Below are positions 55,122 to 64,000 of a stretch of 64,000 nucleotides of DNA, piece by piece. Position numbers and translations under genes: made by a program. How positions within the stretch are numbered: position 1 is the stretch's first letter; each line of letters starts with the position of its first letter. This stretch comes from Spirogloea muscicola (lineage: Eukaryota > Streptophyta > Zygnematophyceae > Spirogloeales > Spirogloeaceae), in assembly GCA_009602725.1 (NCBI GenBank), contig WELB01000045.1:167672-231671 (forward strand), read 5' to 3'. The notes beneath the pieces were generated by a model. It did no database searches. It was given only the letters and a program-made list of their open reading frames with translations, and was not told the origin of the DNA.

Positions 55122-58100
55122 ATGGAGCCCTCCCGGCCGAAGATGATCGCTCGGCAGGCCTGCCGCTCAGCGCTCCGCCTGGCGACGTTCTCCTACCTGC
55201 TTGTACTTTTCTCCACGCTTGCTGGTGCTTTCCCCAACGACCTGACCAGCTTCAGCCAAGTTCCTCTGTCCTACTAGTATAGCGTGCCCAATATTATATT
55301 TAGCTGGCCCTTGAACAACGAGAGAAGAGTCAGCCTTCGGATATTGTGCATGTCCATCTTGCTTGTCATGAACGGTATCGCCATGACATTGGCTTGGTGC
55401 TAAGCGTGCGCATGCAGTCAACTAACAGGGAAGGAGTTGGACTGTTTAGAGAGGCATAGAACCTTTCTCTGTGAAGGCTGCTGGCCTTCTTTGTGTAGCG
55501 TACTCAGTCGCATCTAGTTCTGGCCATGGTTGGGTGCTAACAGGAGGACCTGTATGACTGTTGTGATGGCATTCCTCTACAGTGCAATCCCAAGCCAAGT
55601 TGTCCAAGAAAATCTGCATTCTTGGAGCAGGTCCCTCGGGAATTGCAGCAGCCACCGAGCTAGAGAGCAAAGGCTATTCGGTAGCCATTTTTGAGAAGAA
55701 TGCCTATGTTGGTGGACGTACCAAAAGCTTCAAGTGAGGAAGTCATCCATGCCGAACATTGATTGACAAGTGTGCAACATGCAAGCGTCTGTACCTTGTC
55801 TGTGCCTGACAGACTGTGAGGAAGAGTGTTTCACCAGCTTTCTGCACTGCAGAACCACTCATCAACCTTCAGCGAGCTGAATTCGGCCTGACAAGACCAG
55901 GACCTTTTCTTTCTTGCAGATATTCTATGGATGGACTCAACTACGACGAGGGGGCCGTGCTCCTCACCACGGACTACACTAACGTGCTGAGGCTTGTACA
56001 GAGATTCAACTTCAAGATTGGTTACGAGAATCTCACCTCGTACTTCTTCGATCCTCAAACAGGTCTAGCAGCTTCTCCTACTCACAATTGCTTCTCGACT
56101 TACTCTACAAGCCAGTCTGTAGTGCCGAGCGCATCTTATTACACGTGCACGAGCTAACTTGCCCAATATTAGAATGCCTGCTCTACCAGCTTCGCTGTCA
56201 CTTGCAGGACTCTCGAGGGTTACGAACTCTTAAGCCCCAAAGTCATGCCTAGGAGCTCCTAGCTGTAAAATGTCATGATTCATGTTGATGACCAACCAAT
56301 CTGCTTGTTGCATTGGAGGGATCAGGGTTTAAGGTCAAATCTGCATCACTGTCAACACCAAGTACTACAGCAGCACTATTGCAAGCTCTCGCGCGGTATG
56401 TCACCTTGTGGTCTGACTGGCGCTTCAATGCCCAGAACAATACTGCAGCATATGCACTTCCCATCGGTGCTTGGCTTGTGCAAAATAAGCTGCAACCTTT
56501 GCTCCCAGCCTTTCTTGAGTTCGTGACAACCTTCGGGTATGGCTCTTTGATGGAGACCCCCACCCTTTACGTGCTGAGGTGAGTTCAAATGTCCTACTAT
56601 CTGCCTGATGATACTGCTTTTGTATTGAGCAAGCCCTGCTGCTTCTGCGAAGTTGATGGGGCTTCTTCAAGAATATCAGATCGATAAAGTTGTGACATTC
56701 TGGTGGCAGGTACGTGACGAAAGATCGCATTGTATCCTTGTTGGTGGACCTTCGTCAACCAGCAATCATCGATGAGCCAGGAGGTTTTCAATCTCTGATT
56801 CAAAAATGGGCAGGGACGGTCAAAGGCCCCATATATCTAAACACTTCGATTGCTGTCAATCGTCCCAAGGAAGGACTTCCGACTGTACACTTCATAAGAA
56901 CCGTCAAGGGTAGGATAACGCAGTCCTCAATGACCTGCAGAAAAGTCATCGTGGCATTTCCCCAAATAGCAAAAAATCTTGGATTCTTGGGGCTTGACAG
57001 CAAAGAAACAGCTGTCTTCAATCAGGTACACATGCAATTCCTGGGGCTTGCAATAACCATCTTCTGCTATGTGGTCATAGCAGAGAGCCCTACTGTGGAG
57101 CTTGGAGCATTTCTGTGTCCCCCCCTCTCTCGCTTCTTCTGGTGGCCAAAAGCCTTATCTGAGACTTTTTAAGCTTAGCATCTGACTTGCTGCCATCCTA
57201 TGACTGAAGGTTGTTTACAGCGGTTACTCCACCACCCTTATTGATGTTGGAGCTACTGGGCGCATTGCACTTGACCAGCCATCTGCCCTCTATGGCATCT
57301 TGAACGGTACATCATTATCAGAGCCACCGGGAAATGGGGGCCCTGTTGCCATTACAACAAAGGTGAAGCTGAATAAACCCTTGCTAGATAGGTCACTCAT
57401 TATTTGACTACGTGCTAAGCAGACTCAGGAGTCTGGGATCTTCTCGGAAAAGTCATTGTAGATAAGTGTTTGATATCCTGCATCAACAACTGTACCAGGC
57501 GCATGCTCAACTTTCCAGATACCTTGCTTGATGAATTATCTGCAGTTGAGTAGACAACCAGATATCTGTAGCAGGTCTCATGCCACAGGTGGCTATGACA
57601 GGCCGGGAGACGATTGACAACCTTGTACTCTTGGAATCGGAACACAAGAGACTTAAGTAGTGCAAATGCCCAGTCAACAGCATTTGCCACACTTGCTAAG
57701 CTTGGCCCTGGCACCACCCTTGCACAGCTGGGCCCAACTGCCATCAAAGTAAGTTACAGCAGAAGTCAGAGGCAAGGAACCAAAGATCCCATTTCGAGTA
57801 TTCTTTCGAAAACGCCATACAATCGACCAGAGACCCCAGGCAATTGGTTATCGCCGTGGTCTTTGACAATCCAATAGTGTATTCCATTGATTAGTTTGAG
57901 TCACTTTGTGAAAGAATTAGCAATGACGTCAACCTTGCTACTATAGAAAGCTCATTTGGGCGTACTATGCTCTTGCAGGACTTTCAGTTATGGGACTATT
58001 TTCCCCATGCCTCTTCAGCAGCAATAGCTGCAGGCTTTGAGACCAAGCTCCATTCACTACAAGGATACCGGAAGACTTACTACACCGGCTCCTTACTCAA

Positions 58101-58161
58101 ATTCGACGATGTGGAGGACAGCATCCAAGCTAGCATTGACCTCATCGACACATTTTTTTAA
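55122..58161 (+). CDS. Secreted FAD-dependent amine-oxidase-fold oxidoreductase, copy 1
   Basis: Flavoprotein likely routed through the ER. Exons with consistent phase: 55122-55224, 55583-55733, 55920-56062, 56208-56241, 56319-56578, 56710-57025, 57210-57362, one ending 57748, and 57979-58161 (TAA); the join 56062/56208 and the start of the penultimate exon are unresolved. A signal peptide (LRLATFSYLLVLFSTLA) is followed by KKICILGAGPSGIAAA, the dinucleotide-binding G-x-G-x-x-G, then FEKNAYVGGRTKSF (V-G-G-R motif of the flavin amine oxidase group), YSMDGLNYDEGA, and C-terminal WDYFPHAS...GF...LQGYRKTYYTGSLL with the aromatic F-A-D-site motif. It resembles the polyenoic fatty acid isomerase and related algal or fungal oxidoreductases; substrate unknown. 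ATG 55122 and 55143 are both shared with copy 2. Confidence 0.8.
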
Positions 58162-58914
58162 CTGGAAACGACTAGCCAACTACCTCAGAGCTATTCAGAA
58201 TTGAGGAGAGATTTTACCAGCCTCTATTTCTTTTCTTTACTTCTCCTCCTTACCCAGCCAACCTGTTAGACGAGAGAAGCATTTGCGACTTCAACAGACC
58301 TTTGCACTTTTTCGATGTTGATATGCATCTTATACGGAGAATCTACTGTTGCTTACGATATACGTCAAATGGCATCAAGAGGCACACATTGCCAGTGGTG
58401 CATAACAGATTCAATGCAAGGCACACTTCAGCTGAGAATAGATAAACCGAGGCAAAGTGCCTCCCTGATGGATGGACGGCCTTAAGGATGACTTCAAGCT
58501 GACCTCAGAACCATCTAGGCTCCTTCATAGAGCACTGCCCAGCACCATGAGTGTAAACTGATGAACAGCGTAGTCTGTGACATATCGGCCAATGCTGAAG
58601 CACCTCTTTCCTAAGTCATGCAATGTAAATGTCGTAAATTGTCATGGGTTCCAATCTTGGCAGCCACCTTGTCTGTGTGCATGTGCTCGATTCAGACACC
58701 TTGTCCTTGTGGCAATTTTGCAGGCCACAGCACGATGATGGTGCTTGTCAATCGTCACTGGCCCCACATAGGCACTGCAATGGCAGAGCTCGTGTGCCAC
58801 CACCTCGCTGGTCCAGACCCACTCGCTGATGTGCGCAGGTATGCGCCAGTGGCTCCATCTGGCACATGCCGCCCATTTCGTGCTTTGCACCGAGAGGCAG
58901 CCTATGATGAGCGA
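58162..58914. other. 3' flank of FAD gene and a possible orphan exon
   Basis: 58724-58838 is bounded by TTTTGCAG and AG|GTATGC. In its open phase it reads HSTMMVLVNRHWPHIGTAMA then ELVCHHLAGPDPLADVR. It looks like a real exon of an unknown gene whose other exons I cannot find; a LINE tail begins 80 bases later at 58915. Confidence 0.35.
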
Positions 58915-59100
58915 CAAGAGAGAAGGCGCGCGGGGCGCATGAATTGAAAGGGAGGCCAATTCAAGCCAATACATTGTTCAGGCAGAGTCGAGTGCAGACT
59001 AAACAAGGCTACATAATACGGAGACCTAATCTAAGGTACCTAAGGTGACATTTAGTACCCACGGGTGAGCACAAACAAATCTGACAAGCTAACTTGGGGA
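58915..59100 (-). repeat. LINE 3' end, subfamily C
   Basis: Full reverse copy: GAGAAGGCGCGCGGGGCGCA, GTTCAGGCAGAGTCGAGTGC, ACATAATACGGAGACCTAAT, TACCCACGGGTGAGCACAAA, and the coding end (APAPQVSLSDLFVLTRGY). Confidence 0.85.
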
Positions 59101-59936
59101 GCTGGAGCGCCGACAAGGAGAAGTTCTTCAAAGCGGGCGACTGTGAAAGAGGCAACTCTTGTAGAGGGGGCGATGGCTGTTACAAAGCCAGGCCGAAAAG
59201 GAATGAGCAAGGGGGGGCCGGAGAGTGACAGAGCAACAGCGGCCAGGTGCGTGGGCAAAAAGATAATGCTCCTCTCAAGGGGGCAATGGCTGTGAAAAGC
59301 CAGCCCTACGAGGAACGGACACGGGCCGAGAGAAGGCGCAGCTCTGTCACAGGGGGCGAGGGCTGTGGAAAGCAAGCCTACCATAGATGGATTCTCTTCC
59401 AAAAGGGAAATTTCGTGTATTTGAAACAAACGAAGGCCAAATGGCCAAGTACAAAGGCAAGCAAATCTTAAGACCTACATAAACCTACAGCAGATTGACC
59501 CGCTCAGTAACCACGGGTCAAAACATAAAGGTCGCTCATCGATGTCGGAATACTAGATGTCGGATAAGAAACCCTTCTGCCACCAACCAAAAGGGGCCGA
59601 GGGGCTGTGAAATGCCAGCCAAGGAAGGAAGGGACAGGGTCCAAAGGGCCAAACATTACAACAGGGTCCAAGAAGAAAGTGCGCGCCCGTAGAGAAAGGG
59701 GGCCAGCAAAGCCAGCCCAGAAAGAATGGACAATGTCAAGAGCCAAAAAACAAAAAACACACAGCTAGGCAGCTAGAGAACAAGACACGACGAAATCACA
59801 GGAAGCTCAATACCCCCGGGTGAGCAACATCAGGTCGGAGTAGCTCGACGCAGGAAAAGATGCATCCAGACGCGACCAAGAAGGGCAAGGGCTGTGGCAA
59901 AACTGCCCACGGAAAGGTCGGAGGCCTCAGGCAAGC
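59101..59936 (-). repeat. Array of LINE hairpin units, B and E ends
   Basis: Reverse hairpin units at about 59167 (GGCGATGGCTGTTACAAAGC), 59281 (GGCAATGGCTGTGAAAAGCC), 59342 (GGCGAGGGCTGTGGAAAGCA), 59592 (GGGGCTGTGAAATGCCAGCC), 59700 (GGGGCCAGCAAAGCCAGCCC) and 59882. Interspersed are a B terminus and coding end (59406-59560) and an E-type end S-Y-S-D-L-M-L-L-T-R-G-Y at 59810-59855. The right edge is interrupted by the solo LTR. Confidence 0.75.
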
Positions 59937-60631
59937 TGTAACGATTTTACATGGCTGGAATGTCAATGCAGCAGTAATGTATTGACAGATGCCTGGAGAC
60001 TAGACACCTCATCCGGCTGATAAGTGAATTGACTGTCAGTGCCGCAGGAAAGGCTTGACAGATGCCTGGAGACGGACACTTCACCAGGCTGGGAAGCGTG
60101 AATTCAACCTAGAGCTGAGAGCGGCGCAACCCGAAGTCGTGACGCGCGAGACAGCATGATGCTGGCGCTGGAACAGCGACGGGAGGCGGCAGCGCTGTAG
60201 ACTGCCTTGACGGCGTTGTTAGCCGTATGTTGACGGGAACGTAGATGGCTCATGATAGCCTGGGGTTAGTGACCGTCAGCTGCTAGTGACGCGGGGGACC
60301 GTCAGTATGTCAGTGGTTGCTGATGGATGGGTAGATTGTCGGTGGTAGCCCGTTGATAGCCGTCGACAGATCGTGGACGGGTAGTAAACGCTATTCTGGG
60401 TGCCAGTTATCCCGCCCGGGCCCTTGTGGCCGGGCTCGCAGTCTGTTGGGCTATATAGGGGGCACCCGAGATGGGAGAGGGGGTGAGTTCTTCACCCAAC
60501 CTCAGACCCCTGGACCCTTGCTCCTGCAGTATCCGTTGCTCATTTTTACCGTTGCAGCCCCATTCCAATGCCTCCCCGCTTTTCCTTGCGCCGCCGGCAG
60601 CCGGGCTTGGCGATCCACAGCATTCGTTACA
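59937..60631. mobile_element. Solo LTR of an LTR retrotransposon, with target duplication
   Basis: 695 bases starting TGTAACGA and ending TCGTTACA, so the ends form the TG...CA inverted pair typical of LTRs. The 5 bases CAAGC occur directly on both sides (59932-59936 and 60632-60636). A TATA box (CTATATAGGG) lies at 60451-60460, with a C-rich stretch downstream as expected for the R/U5 part. No internal retroviral-type coding is present, so this is what remains after LTR-LTR recombination. The superfamily cannot be told from the LTR alone; the ends look whole, suggesting a younger insertion than the copia fossil. Confidence 0.88.
59982..60110. repeat. 73-base tandem duplication inside the solo LTR
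   Basis: TTGACAGATGCCTGGAGAC occurs at 59982 and 60055 with similar flanks (ACACCTCATCCGGCTG / ACACTTCACCAGGCTG, then AAGTGAATT / AGCGTGAATT). The position upstream of the TATA box suggests duplicated U3 enhancer sequence. Confidence 0.75.
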
Positions 60632-60636
60632 CAAGC

Positions 60637-60905
60637 ACATTAGCAAGAAACTGGCAGAGCCATTTCCTTTGGCAGAGCCAGTGAGGGTGTACTAAATAAT
60701 GGAGGGCCTGAGTGGCCAAGTACACAGGCAAGCACATTGACTGATGCACATCACCCGCTGCTAAGGCTGACCCGCTCAGTAACCATGAGTCAGCACATAG
60801 AGGTCGCTAACCGATGCCCGAACACCGTACGGCAATTGACAGGCTCTTGTGCCACCAGCTAAGGCTCGACCAGCTTTCTGGTGCAAACCATGAGCCTGAT
60901 CGAGG
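60637..60905 (-). mobile_element. LINE 3' end, subfamily A, minus strand
   Basis: GGCCTGAGTGGCCAAGTACA, CACATCACCCGCTGCTAAGG and GACCCGCTCAGTAACCATGA, then the coding end. It meets the plus-strand B copy head to head at about 60910. Confidence 0.8.
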
Positions 60906-60914
60906 GGGCGTCTG

Positions 60915-61300
60915 TAGCCACTGCCCCCTCCTTTGGCTGTCTGGGTGCGCGTTTCCACACCCTCCTCCACAACATTGCCGATTTGGCTACACACGACGTG
61001 CAGATGTGTTCCCGGCTGAGGTGTGCTTGCCAGCTGCATATCTGTCTTTCTTGCGACAACGAGTTTCGGCCTGTTTGCAGCGTGCCCAGGCTAATACCTT
61101 GCACCAGAAAGCTGGGCGAGCTCTAGTTGGTGGCAGAAGGGCATCTTATCTGACATCTAGTATTCAGGCATCGATTAGCGACCTTTATGTTTTGAACCGC
61201 GACTGAGCGGGTCATTCTGCTGTAGGTTATGTAGCTCTTAGATATGCTTGCCTTTGTACTTGGCCATTTGGCCTTCGTTTGTTTTAAATACACGAATTTC
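60915..61300 (+). mobile_element. LINE 3' end, subfamily B, plus strand
   Basis: From FGCLGARFHTLLHNIAD through PAEVCLPAAYLSFLRQRVSA to DLYVLNRD-stop and the B 3' UTR ending TAAATACACGAATTT. Reads on from 60935. Confidence 0.8.
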
Positions 61301-61369
61301 TCCTCCTGGAAGCGTCGTTTCTTCTTCTGTAGTTTCACAATGAAACCACAGCGCATTGATACCTGCTGG

Positions 61370-61735
61370 CGGTGGCGGCGGCGGCGGTGTCCCCCAGGTG
61401 GGCTGGCGTGTCCCCCAGGGGGGGCAACACGTGCGCCACGTCAAGCCGGATGTGTACGAGTGGCGGGCCCGGAGGAAATGATGTCGTCCGCCAGCCGACA
61501 GCGGGGGCGGGGAGCGGGCCCGGGATGGTCGGGCGGACCAAAAAGCGTCCGGGACGCCGAGTCCGGCCACCTGGCAGATCCGCGGCTGTCCCCGTCCGTC
61601 CCCGTCGCGCCCGGCCTTCCCGGGGGGGCGACAGAGACCGCCGGATTCGTCAAGGGGATGGATTTGCTTTCCGGCTGCCAGTCTATCGGATGTGCGGCTC
61701 CTCACTCGTGGTTACTTAAAGGTGATCCTTTCTAC
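61370..61735 (+). repeat. GC-rich repeat and LINE E coding end
   Basis: 61440-61640 is the second copy of the repeat at 54225-54420. 61660-61720 encodes FPAASLSDVRLLTRGY but without an immediate stop. Confidence 0.6.
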
Positions 61736-61827
61736 CAAGCTCTGAGACAGCGCTTTCTGGCGCCATTCTTCTATTGGCCCCTTCGGGCAGGCCGAGCCGC
61801 CGGGAAGTAGAAGCAGCTGTGATGAAA

Positions 61828-62330
61828 GAAGAGAGAGAAGGCGCGCGGGGCGAATGAAATGAAAGGGAGGCCAAATGCAAGCCAATACATTGTTCAGGCA
61901 GAGTCTAGTGCACACTAAACAAGGCTACAGTTCACACAAGACGAAGTGGCACTCCCAAGAGCTCACAAGAGGGGCGGAAAAGCGTCACCCGCAAAGGTGG
62001 CGAGGGCTTAAAAAGGGCCGACAAGCCCAGACAAGAGGCACGATCAGGAAGGCCAGCGGAGCGGGCCCGGCCGCCGACAGGCACCGACTCCAGACAATCG
62101 CGTTAACCAGTCCCGTGGGACTGGGCCTCGTGCCGCCAACGCCTGCTTTTGGACTTATGAAGCCCCAAGTTCCGCACTAGCTTTTTGTCTGAGCAGTGTA
62201 TTGGGCTTACATTGGCCACCTTTTCAGAATATGCGCACCGCGCCGTGCGCCTTCTCTGTTTTTCTGATGTGCCTGCCTTGGTACTTGGCCTCTCAGGCCC
62301 TCCTCAATCATTCAATGTACACTCCATTTT
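61828..62330. repeat. LINE C tail (-), hairpin scrap (-), and C/A tail (+)
   Basis: 61835-61930 (-) is the C terminus (GAAGGCGCGCGGGGCGAATG, CAATACATTGTTCAGGCAGA). 61995-62030 is a weak hairpin unit. 62185-62330 (+) has TGTATTGGGCTTACATTGGC, GCACCGCGCCGTGCGCCTTC and an A-type GTACTTGGCCTCTCAGGCCC. Together they sit in the 5' flank of FAD copy 2. Confidence 0.65.
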
Positions 62331-62485
62331 CAAATGGAATGGCCTTTCCTTATCTGCGTACTCGGGCAACAAGTTGGTGGCGCCAGCCGGCGCTCGGAGT
62401 TGCCAATCCCCGACCGGCGATCAGGAGAAGGCGCCACTCTTGCCCGCCGTGACCGCGCCCTGCCGTTGGCTTTCCCGCCAGTCGT

Positions 62486-62516
<31 letters not shown>

Positions 62517-62668
62517 ACTGCCGCGCCGTCGCCCACGCCACAGCGCCCGCAGGAGCCCCGCCATTGCTGCCGCGGGCCAAGAGCCGCCCCGGCTCTGCTG
62601 GTGATCGCTCGAGGGAGCACTGCAAAAGGCGCGACGGCCAGCCGTCTGTGCCACTTGCGCTACCGGAG

Positions 62669-64000
62669 ATGGAGCATTCCCGGTCAGAGATGATCGCCCG
62701 GCCGACCAGCCGCTCGGCGCTCCGCCTGGCGACGTTCTCCTGCCTGCTTGTACTCCTCTCCACGCTTGCTGGTGCTTATCCGACGACCTGACCAGCTTCA
62801 AGCAAGCTCCTCTCTCCAACTGATGTGTCGTCCTGGATACACTAGCTGGAACCTTGAACAGCGAGAGAAACTCAACCTTCGTAAATGTGCCTGTCCAACC
62901 TGCTTATCATCCTCATGGAAACAATCGGCGTGACATTGGCATGGTGCTAATCGTACGCATGCATTCAATAACCAGGAGGAGGAGTCGGACTGCTCTAGAG
63001 ACGCGTAGTACCCTTCTCTGAAGGTTGCCGGCCTTATTTATGTAGCCTTGTCAGTCGCATCTACTTTCTGGCCTAGGTAGGACGCTCACAGTAAGACCTG
63101 TATGACTGTTGTGATGGCATTCCTCCACAGTGCAAGCCCAAGCCAAGTTGTCCAAGAAAATCTGCATCATTGGAGCTGGTCCCTCGGGCATCGCAGCAGC
63201 CACCGAACTAGAGAGCAAACGCCATTCGGTCGCCATTTTTGAGAAAAATGCCTATGTTGGTGGACGCACCAAAAGCTTCAAGTGAGGATGTCATTCATCC
63301 GAGCACTTCTTGACAAGTGTTCCATATGCTGTCTTCTGTATATGTCGCGAAGTTCTGGGGCCTGGCAGACTTTGGGGAAGACTAAGTTACCAGCTTCCTG
63401 CCCTGCAGAATGCAGTCGTCAACCTCCAGCGAGCTGTATTCGGCCTGACATGCCCAGGCCTTATGGTATTCCTGCAGATATTTTATGGATGGACTCAACT
63501 ACGACGAAGGGGCCCTGCTGATCACCCCGGACTACACTAATGTGCTGAGGCTTGTGCAGAGATTCAACTTCAAGATTAGTCGATTCAATTTTACCTCGTA
63601 CTTCTTCGATCCTCAAACAGGTCTAAGAGCTTCTCCTACTCACAAGTGCTTGTTGACGTACGTTAAACAGCCAGTCTGTACTGCCGAGGGCATCTTATAA
63701 TACGTGGACAAGCTAACTTGCCAAACAACAGAATGCCTGCTCTCCCAGCTTCTCTGCCATTTGCAGGACTCTCAAGGATTACGAACTCTTAAGCCCCAAA
63801 GTAATGCCTAGGAGCTCGTAGCTGTAACTCTCATGATTCATGTTGATGACCAACCAATCTGCTTGTTGCATTGGAGAAATTAGGATTTAAGATCAAATCT
63901 GCATCACTGTCAACACCAAGTACCACAGCAGCACTGTCACAAGCTCTTGCGCAGTATGTCACCTTGTGGTCTGACTGGCGCTACAATGCCCAGAACGATA
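62669..64000 (+). CDS. Secreted FAD-dependent oxidoreductase, copy 2 (3' end outside window)
   Basis: Same gene as 55122-58161. Exons 62669-62771, 63131-63281, 63478-63620, one starting after TTTGCAG near 63765 (TLKDYELLSPK), and one from about 63875 to the window end (GFKIKSASLSTPSTTAALSQ). Exon lengths 103, 151 and 143 are identical to copy 1. Signal peptide LATFSCLLVLLSTLA, then KKICIIGAGPSGIAAA and FEKNAYVGGRTKSF. Introns are also clearly alignable (for example GCTTCTCCTACTCACAA after exon 3), so the duplication is fairly recent. Changes are often conservative or silent, suggesting the copy is still coding, but only half is visible. Confidence 0.8.

Overview
The window looks like a nuclear segment of a green-lineage alga. 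Genes are split into many short exons with GT-AG (rarely GC-AG) introns. Coding exons are GC-rich with GCC/CGG runs. A CCCTAAA plant-type telomere/telo-box motif sits in front of one gene, and the protein set is eukaryotic: plant-type ABCA transporters, EMC5, a TFIIIC WD40/zinc-finger subunit and a homeodomain protein. A GRAS-like scrap hints at the streptophyte side, but I cannot name the species.

Layout. 1-1960 (+): mitochondrial-type Mn superoxide dismutase, 5' end outside the window. 2611-9008 (-): ABCA half transporter of the plant ATH group. 10932-16537 (+): a second, different ABCA protein; the two ABCA genes are head to head. 18735-23293 (+): bacterial/organellar-type aspartyl-tRNA synthetase. 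24194-30927 (+): TFIIIC subunit resembling GTF3C4/TFIIIC90, its 5' end in an assembly gap. About 32590-35765 (+): broken Ty1/copia fossil. 36345-38823 (+): homeodomain protein. 39571-40488 (-): unknown protein carrying a repeated R-C-A-W-P-R motif. 45761-47268 (+): EMC5. About 49000-49915 (-): GRAS-like remnant. 50240-50925, 55122-58161 and 62669-64000 (+): three copies of one secreted FAD oxidoreductase gene, namely a 3' scrap, a full copy and a copy cut by the window end. 59937-60631: solo LTR with a 5-bp target duplication.

Almost all remaining space is filled with 5'-truncated 3' ends of non-LTR (LINE) elements. They belong to at least five related subfamilies, end in an S-D-L-x-x-L-[TS]-R-G-Y-stop motif and carry hairpin-forming 3' tails. 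The longest copy (51690-52985) keeps a CCHC knuckle and a D...D-x-V nuclease-like motif typical of LINEs with a restriction-like endonuclease. Tails lie tail against tail in both orientations, and often 100-700 bases upstream of gene starts.

There is no operon logic here. The two ABCA genes are a candidate divergent pair and the FAD genes a local family expansion. Lone N bases at 18887 and 37100 coincide with reading-frame changes and probably mark assembly errors rather than real lesions.
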